A DNA stretch of 21,948 nucleotides, taken from contig CP070733.1 of assembly GCA_020347585.1 (NCBI GenBank), forward strand, positions 522,261-544,208, read 5' to 3'. The position numbers were made by a program, and so were the translations under genes. Positions 1-6,730 of the stretch are shown here, one piece after another. The notes beneath the pieces were generated by a model that was not told the origin of the DNA, did no database searches, and saw nothing but the letters and a program-made list of their open reading frames with translations. The stretch's first letter is position 1; the number at the start of each line of letters is the position of its first letter. The stretch is from Pseudomonadota bacterium (GTDB lineage Bacteria > Pseudomonadota > Gammaproteobacteria > CAMYNG01).

Positions 1-452
1 ACCACGACGCCGGGCAAGGGGTTTTCATCCAGCGCCTTGAGTGCATCGCCGAAACCGGAAAAGCGTTTGAACTCCTCGAGCGCCGCGTCCGGCGAGATGT
101 AGTGGACTTCGTCGATCTCCGGCATGCGCGAGAGCTTCGTGACCAAGCCCCGGGCGGTGTCCTGCTTGGTGCCGTTGCGCAGGAACACGGAGATCTGCGT
201 TGCGCCGCCCCAGCCGTCGCTCAGTTGCTGCACGTTGTTTAGGATGACGTGCAAGCCAGAGGGTAGCGCCAGCGCAATGCCGATCACCGCCGCAGTCATA
301 AAGGTTGCAAACGGTGTTTTCACAAGGCGCCCCAGACTGTAGAAAAACACCTGGGCATGGCGTGCAAGGTAGACTTGGAGGCTGTTCGCTGGGCCCTTGC
401 GTGTGCCGCGCGTGTTCTGGCGCGGTCGCCTGTCGTTAGCGCCGCTGCTCAC
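1..452 (-). CDS. ftsX: Cell division protein FtsX, N-terminal part (cut by window edge)
   Basis: Membrane partner of the FtsE ATPase; FtsEX activates peptidoglycan hydrolases (through EnvC in enteric bacteria) at the division septum. Reading the minus strand from GTG 452-450 gives 150 codons with no stop up to the window edge. The first ~45 residues are basic and cytoplasmic. A hydrophobic segment with the local sequence TPFATFMTAAVIGIALALP follows, then an extracytoplasmic stretch (VQQLSDGWGGATQISVFLRN...) typical of the FtsX ECD. The GTG start overlaps the ftsE stop in a GTGA, so the two are probably translationally coupled. The C-terminal permease half, with three further membrane segments, lies outside the window. 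Identification rests on the sequence pattern plus the ftsY-ftsE-ftsX order, which is standard in gammaproteobacteria. Confidence 0.93.
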   Translation of the reverse strand, partial: MSSGANDRRPRQNTRGTRKGPANSLQVYLARHAQVFFYSLGRLVKTPFATFMTAAVIGIALALPSGLHVILNNVQQLSDGWGGATQISVFLRNGTKQDTARGLVTKLSRMPEIDEVHYISPDAALEEFKRFSGFGDALKALDENPLPGVV

Positions 453-1132
453 GCTACGCCCTGCCGAGGCCCGCTGCCGTCGTCGATTAAACGCCCTTCC
501 TTCAGTTTCAGTACCCGGTGGCCCAGGCGCCCGATCAGATCCAGATCATGGCTGGCGATCAGCACGCTTACCCCGACCTGATTAAAGGCCTCGAACAGGC
601 GCATGATCTCCTCGGATAATTCAGGATCGAGATTTCCGGTGGGTTCATCCGCGAGCAGCAGCGGTGGTTTGTTGACCACGGCGCGCGCGATGCCGACGCG
701 CTGCTGCTCGCCGCCAGAGAGCGTAATCGGAAACAGTTTCTCCTTGCCCAGCAAACCAACCTTGTCGAGCGCGGCACGCACTCGACGCTCGGTCTCGCTG
801 CGCGGATGGCCAGCGATAATCAGGGGCAGGGCAACATTGTCGAACACCGTGCGGTCGAACAGCAGGCGGTGGTCCTGGAAGATGATGCCGATGTCACGGC
901 GCAGGTACGGGATGCGGCGCCGCGATACCTTGCCCAGGTTCTGGCCGTTGATCAGCACCTGGCCTCGGGTGGCGCGCTCGAGCAGCGCGATGAGTTTCAG
1001 CAGGGTACTCTTGCCGGCGCCTGAATGGCCGGTGAGAAACGCTATTTCACCGGGTGCCAGATGAAAGCTGACATCAACTAGCGCGTCCTTGGCGCCCGGG
1101 TAACGCTTGCTGACGTTGGTGAAACGAATCAT
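449..1132 (-). CDS. ftsE: Cell division ATP-binding protein FtsE
   Basis: ABC-type ATPase of the FtsEX complex, on the cytoplasmic face of the septal membrane; it uses ATP to signal through FtsX to cell-wall hydrolases rather than to transport. The 227-residue protein is the usual FtsE length. Walker A is GHSGAGKST (residues 35-43); the ABC signature LSGGEQQRVGIARA and Walker B LLLADEPTGNLDP follow in order, with the H-loop in IASHDLD. The ATG start gives the standard MIRFTNVSKRY opening. It lies downstream of ftsY, separated by ~100 bases holding a palindromic repeat, and its stop overlaps the ftsX start by four bases. Confidence 0.97.
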   Translation of the reverse strand: MIRFTNVSKRYPGAKDALVDVSFHLAPGEIAFLTGHSGAGKSTLLKLIALLERATRGQVLINGQNLGKVSRRRIPYLRRDIGIIFQDHRLLFDRTVFDNVALPLIIAGHPRSETERRVRAALDKVGLLGKEKLFPITLSGGEQQRVGIARAVVNKPPLLLADEPTGNLDPELSEEIMRLFEAFNQVGVSVLIASHDLDLIGRLGHRVLKLKEGRLIDDGSGPRQGVA

Positions 1133-1147
1133 GAATCAAAGGGCGCG

Positions 1148-1261
1148 GAGTGAGGAACGAGGGGGAAGGTAGATTGGGTTGCTGTGAGCGTTTTGTGCAT
1201 GGATTGATGTCGCAGCATCACCGGCCTATTCCTAGTTCCTCGAGCCTTGTTCCTCGTTACT
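1148..1261. repeat. Purine-rich inverted repeat between ftsY and ftsE
   Basis: The left arm (1148-1168) reads GAGTGAGGAACGAGGGGGAAGG. The right arm (1231-1261) is pyrimidine-rich and contains the complementary core GTTCCTC twice (GTTCCTCG at 1235-1242 and 1249-1256). The arms flank about 60 bases without repeats. The right arm runs into the end of ftsY: the stop TAG (1232-1234) and the last ~9 codons are made of repeat sequence. A similar element with GAGGGACGAG-type arms lies at 17667-17750. It looks like a small dispersed palindromic (REP/MITE-like) element. The pairing is imperfect, so the boundaries are approximate. Confidence 0.5.
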
Positions 1262-2221
1262 GCTAAAAAGTGCATCGACGAATTCTTCGGCATTGAAGGG
1301 CCGCAAATCCTCGATGCCTTCCCCCACCCCAACGAATCGAATCGGTATTTTCATCTGGTGCGCAATGGCGAAAATAATTCCGCCTTTGGCGGTACCGTCC
1401 AGTTTGGTCAGCGCGATGCCGGTAAGGCCTACGGCCTCGTCGAACTGGCGAGCCTGCGCCAGGGCGTTCTGCCCGGTGCCGGCGTCCACCACCAGCAACA
1501 CCTCGTGCGGCGCCGCGGCATCGAGCTTCCCCATGACGCGCTTGACCTTGCGCAACTCGTCCATCAGGTTGGTCTGGGTGTGCAGGCGACCCGCGGTATC
1601 AGCGATCAGTACGTCGGCGTCGCGCGCGCGCGCCGCTTCCAATGCGTCATAGATTACCGAGGCGCTGTCGGCGCCGCTGTGCTGGGCAACGACGGTGACA
1701 TCATTTCGCTTACCCCAGGTCTGCAATTGTTCGACAGCCGCAGCGCGGAAGGTGTCACCCGCGGCGAGCATGACCGAGCGCCCTTCGGCCTGCAGGCGCC
1801 GGGCTAGTTTGCCGATAGTGGTGGTCTTCCCGGCGCCGTTAATCCCCACCATCAGGATGGCGAATGGCCGGGCCGATGCGTCGACGGCCAGCGGCGTGCT
1901 GCAAGGCTCGAGTATCGCCAGCAATTCCGTGCGCAGCGCATCGAGCAGGGCCGCAGGGTCGCTCAGTTCATTGCGCGCCACCCTGGCGGTGAGATCACCG
2001 ATGATTTGTGTGGTGGCATCGACGCCGACATCGGCGCTCAGCAGCAGCGTTTCGAGATCCTCGAGGAACTCCTCGTCGATAGCCTTTTTGCCCAGCAGCA
2101 GGTCGGCGACGCCGGCGCTCAGCCCCGAGCGTGTGCGCGCGAGACCTCGCCGCAGCTTGCCCAGCAGCCCGCCGCGCTCAGTCGGTGTTTGCGCAGAAGA
2201 TGATTTCCTGAAACCTAACAT
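1232..2221 (-). CDS. ftsY: Signal recognition particle receptor FtsY
   Basis: SRP GTPase that docks ribosome-nascent-chain/SRP complexes at the inner membrane for SecYEG insertion. ATG 2221 gives 329 residues. The N domain is helical (about 15-105) and is followed by the G domain: G1 GINGAGKTT (126-134), DTFRAAA (156-162), DTAGR (208-212), TKLDG (272-276) and GVGEGIEDLRPF near the end. The open frame continues upstream to 3109, but that part lies antisense to the M16 peptidase gene and is not coding. The long acidic A domain of E. coli FtsY (497 aa) is absent, leaving a minimal form. The last residues (SNEEQGSRN) do not look like the family and are encoded by the inverted repeat at 1231-1261. 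Confidence 0.95.
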   Translation of the reverse strand: MLGFRKSSSAQTPTERGGLLGKLRRGLARTRSGLSAGVADLLLGKKAIDEEFLEDLETLLLSADVGVDATTQIIGDLTARVARNELSDPAALLDALRTELLAILEPCSTPLAVDASARPFAILMVGINGAGKTTTIGKLARRLQAEGRSVMLAAGDTFRAAAVEQLQTWGKRNDVTVVAQHSGADSASVIYDALEAARARDADVLIADTAGRLHTQTNLMDELRKVKRVMGKLDAAAPHEVLLVVDAGTGQNALAQARQFDEAVGLTGIALTKLDGTAKGGIIFAIAHQMKIPIRFVGVGEGIEDLRPFNAEEFVDALFSSNEEQGSRN

Positions 2222-2365
2222 CGGTTGCGTGGTCGGAAGGTCAATACCACCGCAGCTGCGGCCCCGGCGGCCCGCGCCGCGATGGAGTATCCTAACACAC
2301 CAGCCCGCTACTGCGGCGGGGACTACGCTGCGTAAGACATTGATCCAAAGGAGAAGGTAATCGAC
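2222..2365. promoter_or_regulatory. Divergent control region between ftsY and the M16 operon
   Basis: This 144-base gap separates two divergent transcription units and must hold or overlap both promoters. It contains a perfect 12-base palindrome, CCGCAGCTGCGG (2250-2261). A TATCCT box at 2288-2293 could be a -10 for the rightward genes, but I see no matching -35. A strong Shine-Dalgarno, AAAGGAGAAGG (2347-2357), serves the ATG at 2366. No promoter can be assigned with confidence. Confidence 0.3.
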
Positions 2366-3742
2366 ATGATCAGGGCTCGACTGGTAGTGGCGGCAGCGCT
2401 GGGCCTGTTTGCCTGGCCGTTGCTGACCCACGCGACGGTGCACGAATATGTACTGGACAATGGAATGAAGGTGCTGGTCAAGGTCGACCGCCGCGCACCC
2501 ATCGTGGTTTCGCAGGTCTGGTACAAGGTGGGCTCGAGCTACGAGCACAACGGGATAACCGGGGTGTCGCATGTGCTTGAGCACATGATGTTCAAGGGCA
2601 CCCGCAAGCTCAAGCCCGGTGAATTTTCCGAAATCATCGCTGCCAACGGCGGCAGGGAAAACGCCTTCACGGGTCGCGACTACACCGCGTACTTCCAGCA
2701 ACTCGAAAAAAGCCGTTTGCCAATCGCGCTTGAACTTGAGGCCGACCGCATGCGCAACCTGACACTGCCGCCGGAGGAATTCACCAGGGAGCTCGGAGTG
2801 GTGATCGAGGAGCGCCGCCTGCGCACCGAGGACCAGCCGCGCTCGCTGACCTATGAGCAGTTCAATGCCACCGCCTGGACCAGTAGCCCGTATAAGCAGC
2901 CGATTATCGGCTGGATGAATGATCTCGAGAACCTCAAGGTTGAGGATCTGCGCCCGTGGTACGAAAAGTGGTACGCGCCAAACAACGCAACACTGGTGGT
3001 TGTCGGTGACGTGGAGCCTGAGGCGGTGCACGATCTTGCCAACAGGTACTTCGGGCCGCTGCCCGGATCGCCGGTTGCGGCGCTCAAACCGCGCCGCGAA
3101 GCGCCGCAACGTGGTGTACGGCGTGTCAGTGTTCGCGTACCCGCGGAACTGCCGTATGTGTTAATGGGGTATAAGGTGCCGGTGTTGGGTACGGCTGAAG
3201 TTGAATGGGAGCCCTATGCGTTGGAGATGGTGACCGGGATCCTCAGCGGTGGCAACAGCGCGCGTCTTCCGCGCGAACTGGTGCGCGGCCAGCAACTCGC
3301 CGCATCCGCCGAGGCCGGTTATAACCTGTATGCCCGCCAGGACGAGCTGTTTCTCATCGATGCTACGCCTGCGTCCGGACACGATGTGCAGAAAGTGGAA
3401 CAGGCGATTCGCGCCCAGATTGAGCGTCTGAAAAGCGAGCTGGTCAGCGCGCAGGAACTCGATCGCATCAAGGCGCAGGTGGTGGCTGCCTCGGTATATG
3501 AAAAGGACTCGGCCTTTTACCAGGCCATGGAGCTGGGGCAACTGGCAACGGTTGGCCTCGGTTGGCGGCGTGCAGAGGAATACGTTGAGCGCGTGCGCAG
3601 CGTTACCGCCGAACAGGTGCAGGCGGTGGTGAATAAGTATTTTGTCGACGAAGGGCTGACTGTCGCACAGCTCGAGCCACTGTCGCTGGAGAGTCGGGCA
3701 GCGGGTACACAACAGCAAGCCGGGCCAGCCCTTGCACCTTGA
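2366..3742 (+). CDS. M16 family zinc metallopeptidase, catalytic subunit
   Basis: Predicted periplasmic pitrilysin/insulinase-family zinc protease of 458 residues. A signal peptide spans about 1-23 (hydrophobic core LVVAAALGLFAWPLL), after which the mature chain begins near TVHEYVLDNGMKV. The inverted zinc motif HVLEH (69-73) is intact, and the third ligand is E148 or E149 in GVVIEERR. This is the family's two-domain half-size form (~45-50 kDa). The ATG has a good ribosome binding site. It heads a plus-strand run, 41 bases ahead of a second M16 gene that lacks the zinc ligands. By analogy with mitochondrial processing peptidase and bacterial M16B pairs, the two products probably form a heterodimer. 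The natural substrate is unknown. Confidence 0.93.
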   Translation: MIRARLVVAAALGLFAWPLLTHATVHEYVLDNGMKVLVKVDRRAPIVVSQVWYKVGSSYEHNGITGVSHVLEHMMFKGTRKLKPGEFSEIIAANGGRENAFTGRDYTAYFQQLEKSRLPIALELEADRMRNLTLPPEEFTRELGVVIEERRLRTEDQPRSLTYEQFNATAWTSSPYKQPIIGWMNDLENLKVEDLRPWYEKWYAPNNATLVVVGDVEPEAVHDLANRYFGPLPGSPVAALKPRREAPQRGVRRVSVRVPAELPYVLMGYKVPVLGTAEVEWEPYALEMVTGILSGGNSARLPRELVRGQQLAASAEAGYNLYARQDELFLIDATPASGHDVQKVEQAIRAQIERLKSELVSAQELDRIKAQVVAASVYEKDSAFYQAMELGQLATVGLGWRRAEEYVERVRSVTAEQVQAVVNKYFVDEGLTVAQLEPLSLESRAAGTQQQAGPALAP

Positions 3743-3783
3743 CGCGTACCCACTTCATTTTCAACTGACGAGACCGGATTAGC

Positions 3784-5175
3784 ATGCTGGGAAGTAGCAG
3801 AAAGTCGTTGTATATCGTTTTGGGCCTGTTGGTGCTTATCGTGGTGTTTGCGCTGTTCAAGCAGCGACCCGCGGTGGTTGAACAGGCCCCGGCGGGCGCC
3901 GGCGACAATGGCGTTGCCGTAGAGAGCTGGAATACCCAAAATGGTGCAACGGTGCTGTTTGTTGCCGCACGCGAGTTGCCTATGGTTGACGTGCGTGTGG
4001 TCTTTGATGCCGGCAGCGCGCGCGACGGTGATGCGCCGGGACTGGCGCGGCTCACCAATGTTATGTTGAGTCACGGCGCCGGGGAATGGGACACCGATAC
4101 CATCGCCGAGCGTTTCGATAAAACGGGTGCGCAATACAGCGCGAACGCGTTGCGGGACATGGCAGTGGTCAGCGTGCGCACTCTGGTGGATCCACCGTTG
4201 TTCGATACGGCCATCGCAACGTTCGCCGCCATCCTGCAGCAACCCCGCTTCCCCGCCGGGGAACTCGATCGCGAGCGCAGGCGCGCGTTGGTGGCGCTGC
4301 AGAACGTTCGCCAGTCGCCCGGTGATCTTGCCGAACGGGCTTTCTACAAAGCCGTGTTCGCTACGCACCCCTACGGTTCGCCGGTGCTTGGCGAGCAGGA
4401 CACCGTGAAGGCGATTGAGCGCGATCAGCTGGTGGAATTTCATCGTCGTTATTTCACGGCCAGCAATGCGGTGATCGCCATCGTTGGCGATGTTGACGCC
4501 GCTGCGGCGCGGGCGTTGGGCGAAACACTGGCGGGTGGTCTGCCGCGCGGCGAACCCGCACCGGCGCTGCCCACGGTGATCCGCCTGAACGGCGCGAAGG
4601 AGGTGCGCGAGTCGCACCCGTCCAGCCAGTCGCACATCATGATGGGACAGACCGGCATGCGGCGCGGCGATGCGGATTATTTCGCGCTCTACGTCGGCAA
4701 TCATATCCTCGGCGGCAGTGGATTCGGTTCGCGCATCGTGGAGGAGATCCGCGAGAAGCGCGGTCTTGCTTACAGCAGTTACAGTTATTTTCTGCCAATG
4801 CGCGTTGATGGCCCCTTCATCATCGGTATGCAAACCCGCAACGACCAAGTGGGTGAGGCGCTCGGCCTGCTGCGCGAGATCCTGACGAAGTTTGTCGAGC
4901 GTGGGCCCGACGCCGACGAGCTGCAGCGCGCCAAGCAAAACATCACCGGTGGATTTCCATTGCGCCTCGACAGCAACCGCGACATTGTCGAGTACGTTGC
5001 GATGATTGGCTTCTATAAACTGCCACTTGATTATCTGGCGACATTCAACGACCACATCAACGCAGTAACTGCCGAGCAGATCCAGTCGGCTTTCGCGCGA
5101 CGCGTAAATCCCGACGCCCTAGTCACGGTGACAGTGGGCGATCTCGCCAAGGCGGGGCTGGCCAGCCCGCGCTGA
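3784..5175 (+). CDS. M16 family peptidase-like protein, non-catalytic partner
   Basis: 463 residues with an N-terminal signal anchor (about 9-25, YIVLGLLVLIVVFALF) followed by the M16 fold. Where active members have HxxEH, this protein has RLTNV (89-93), so all three motif residues (H, E, H) are replaced. The C-terminal half keeps the conserved REKRGLAYSSYSY region (323-335), including the R326/Y330 pair that in M16B enzymes holds the substrate end in the non-catalytic half. It is therefore probably the substrate-binding subunit for the upstream gene. The hydrophobic segment has no obvious cleavage site or lipobox, so it may tether the dimer to the inner membrane. The stop is followed almost directly by rsmD. 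Confidence 0.92.
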   Translation: MLGSSRKSLYIVLGLLVLIVVFALFKQRPAVVEQAPAGAGDNGVAVESWNTQNGATVLFVAARELPMVDVRVVFDAGSARDGDAPGLARLTNVMLSHGAGEWDTDTIAERFDKTGAQYSANALRDMAVVSVRTLVDPPLFDTAIATFAAILQQPRFPAGELDRERRRALVALQNVRQSPGDLAERAFYKAVFATHPYGSPVLGEQDTVKAIERDQLVEFHRRYFTASNAVIAIVGDVDAAAARALGETLAGGLPRGEPAPALPTVIRLNGAKEVRESHPSSQSHIMMGQTGMRRGDADYFALYVGNHILGGSGFGSRIVEEIREKRGLAYSSYSYFLPMRVDGPFIIGMQTRNDQVGEALGLLREILTKFVERGPDADELQRAKQNITGGFPLRLDSNRDIVEYVAMIGFYKLPLDYLATFNDHINAVTAEQIQSAFARRVNPDALVTVTVGDLAKAGLASPR

Positions 5176-5190
5176 TTGTCGCGTAGTCCA

Positions 5191-5766
5191 GTGCCGCGCC
5201 GTGATACCACCAGCCGGCTGCGCTTGATCGCAGGCAAGTGGCGTGGCCGCAAGGTCGCGTTCTTCGCTGCACCTGGGTTGCGCCCCACGCCGGACCGGGT
5301 TCGCGAGACGCTGTTCAACTGGCTGGCGCCGATCATCGAAGGCGCCAACTGCCTCGACCTGTTTGCCGGCAGCGGCGCATTGGGTATCGAGGCGCTGTCG
5401 CGCGGTGCGCGGCGGGTGACCCTGGTGGAGAACAACAGCGCGGTCGCCGAATGCCTGCAATCCCAGCTGCAATTGCTTGGTGCCGACAACGCCGAGGTGG
5501 TTCGCGCCGAGGCGCGACACTATCTGGCCGGTACCGCGCAGTGTTTCGACATTGTGTTTCTCGACCCGCCATACCAATCGCATTTCGTGCAGCCGTGTAT
5601 TGACCGCTTGGCGATGGGTGGCTGGCTGGTGCCGGGTGCTTGGGTGTACTTTGAGACTGCGCGCGATGAGACGCCGCCTGACCTGCCGCCGGGGTGGGTA
5701 GTGCAAAGGCACAAGACCGCGGGCCAGGTCGCGTACTATCTTGTGCGGTCCGACGCACCCGCCTGA
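5191..5766 (+). CDS. rsmD: 16S rRNA (guanine(966)-N(2))-methyltransferase RsmD
   Basis: S-adenosylmethionine-dependent methylation of G966 in 16S rRNA during 30S assembly. With the GTG start at 5191 the protein has 191 residues and opens MPRRDTTSRLRLIAGKWRGRK, matching the usual RsmD start (RIIGGxWRGRK). An in-frame TTG at 5176, right after the previous stop, would add five residues; neither has a clear Shine-Dalgarno. SAM motif I is DLFAGSGALGIEALSRGA (from residue 56), and the catalytic DPPY is at 125-128. It lies in the same run as the M16 pair and coaD; rsmD-coaD adjacency is common in bacteria. Confidence 0.94.
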   Translation: MPRRDTTSRLRLIAGKWRGRKVAFFAAPGLRPTPDRVRETLFNWLAPIIEGANCLDLFAGSGALGIEALSRGARRVTLVENNSAVAECLQSQLQLLGADNAEVVRAEARHYLAGTAQCFDIVFLDPPYQSHFVQPCIDRLAMGGWLVPGAWVYFETARDETPPDLPPGWVVQRHKTAGQVAYYLVRSDAPA

Positions 5767-5836
5767 ACTCGCCGGCCGGCGTGGTGTCGGGCGGCTGAAG
5801 GCCTTAGACTAGGTGCACGGCAATGGGGAGCGTTTT

Positions 5837-6316
5837 ATGGCGGTTACCGCAATTTATCCAGGTACGTTTGATCCCGTTACCAACGGGCACAGTGATCTGG
5901 TGCAGCGCGCCGCCACGCTGTTCGATCGCGTGATCGTCGCCATCGCCAAAGGCAGTGACAAACAGCCGGTATTCTCGCTTGACGAGCGTCTGGCGCTTGC
6001 GCGTGAGGTACTGGCGCCGTTTGATAAGGTGGAGGTTTGCGGTTTTGACACCCTGTTGGTGGACTTTGCGCGCGAGCGCGGTGCCCGGGTAATTCTGCGC
6101 GGCCTGCGCGCGGTATCGGATTTTGAGTACGAGTTTCAGCTCGCGAGTATGAACCGGCACCTGGCTGGCGAATTGGAAACGCTATTCCTGACGCCCGCCG
6201 AGCAATATGCCTACATATCTTCTAGCTTGGTGCGCGAGATTGCCACGCTCGGCGGGGACGTTGCGCCCTTTGTCCACAAAAAAGTTGTGGCTGCACTGGC
6301 AGAACGGTTGCGCTAA
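5837..6316 (+). CDS. coaD: Phosphopantetheine adenylyltransferase CoaD
   Basis: Transfers AMP from ATP to 4'-phosphopantetheine, giving dephospho-CoA, the penultimate step of CoA synthesis; cytoplasmic hexamer. The ATG at 5837 is preceded by GGGGAG (5825-5830) and gives 159 residues, the E. coli length. A GTG 24 bases upstream is in frame but less likely. The nucleotidyltransferase signature is YPGTFDPVTNGH near the N-terminus (the TxGH motif). ILRGLRAVSDFEYEFQ is the substrate loop, and ISSSLVREIA is the second ATP-binding motif. CoaBC, which acts two steps earlier in the pathway, is encoded at 18601-19875. Confidence 0.97.
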   Translation: MAVTAIYPGTFDPVTNGHSDLVQRAATLFDRVIVAIAKGSDKQPVFSLDERLALAREVLAPFDKVEVCGFDTLLVDFARERGARVILRGLRAVSDFEYEFQLASMNRHLAGELETLFLTPAEQYAYISSSLVREIATLGGDVAPFVHKKVVAALAERLR

Positions 6317-6363
6317 CATTTTTTGCAGTTTCCCTGCAGTCCGGTTGTCGAGGAAATTCCCAA

Positions 6364-6618
6364 ATGGCGTTGATGATCACCGATGAGTGCATCAATTGTG
6401 ATGTGTGCGAGCCCGAATGTCCCAACCAGGCGATTTCGCAGGGTGAGGAGATCTACGTCATCGATCCGCAACTGTGCACCGAGTGCGTTGGCCATTTCGA
6501 CGAACCGCAATGCGTGGACGTCTGCCCAGTCGATTGCATCCCCTTGAACCCCGAGTTCGAGGAAAGCAGCGAGGAACTGCTCGTCAAGTACCAGCGTTTG
6601 ATGAACAAGATCGCCTGA
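6364..6618 (+). CDS. 2[4Fe-4S] ferredoxin, YfhL/Alv type
   Basis: Small cytoplasmic electron carrier of 84 residues. Cluster I ligands are C9, C12 and C15 with C54; cluster II ligands are C38, C41 and C50 with C19. The eight-residue spacing between C41 and C50 (CVGHFDEPQC) and the helical C-terminal tail (SSEELLVKYQRLMNK) mark the Alv/YfhL subfamily named after Allochromatium vinosum, whose clusters have unusually low potentials. C58 is an extra cysteine in the CPVDC motif, also usual in this subfamily. A clear Shine-Dalgarno (GAGGAA) precedes the ATG. It sits 47 bases after coaD and just before a terminator. The redox partner is not evident here. Confidence 0.95.
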   Translation: MALMITDECINCDVCEPECPNQAISQGEEIYVIDPQLCTECVGHFDEPQCVDVCPVDCIPLNPEFEESSEELLVKYQRLMNKIA

Positions 6619-6649
6619 CGCGCAGTGCGATTCGTTTGCGCACCACGTG

Positions 6650-6673
6650 GCCTCGCATTTGCGGGGCTTTTTT
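6650..6673 (+). terminator. Rho-independent terminator after the ferredoxin gene
   Basis: The stem GCCTCGC (6650-6656) pairs with GCGGGGC (6661-6667), including one G-U pair, across the loop ATTT, followed by six T (6668-6673). It closes the run from the M16 genes to the ferredoxin. Because it lies inside the upstream extension of the ggt open frame, it also argues that ggt starts downstream of it. Confidence 0.85.
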
Positions 6674-6681
6674 GTGCGCGG

Positions 6682-6710
6682 TTTCGAGCCCCGCGGGCAT
6701 TTGCTATGTT
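6682..6710 (+). promoter_or_regulatory. Possible promoter of the gamma-glutamyltransferase gene
   Basis: An extended -10, TGCTATGTT (6702-6710), has a weak -35 (TTTCGA, 6682-6687) 17 bases upstream. It lies between the ferredoxin terminator and the ggt start and would give a leader of about 14 bases or slightly more. The position is logical, but the -35 matches poorly. Confidence 0.4.
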
Positions 6711-6730
6711 TGGCAGGGACGGCACAAAGA

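Noticed and set aside
2250..2261. 12-base palindrome CCGCAGCTGCGG as an operator
   Set aside because: Perfect but short and GC-only; such palindromes arise often by chance at this base composition, and no regulator is linked.
2222..3109. In-frame upstream extension of ftsY to 625 residues
   Set aside because: It lies fully antisense to the well-supported M16 peptidase gene and the intergenic region. The FtsY family start is clear at 2221.
3517..5055. 512-residue open frame on the minus strand
   Set aside because: Antisense to both M16 genes; His/Arg-rich composition typical of a shadow frame in GC-rich DNA, with no recognisable domain.
6647..6730. Upstream extension of the ggt frame
   Set aside because: It runs through the rho-independent terminator and the likely promoter, and its residues break the signal peptide layout.
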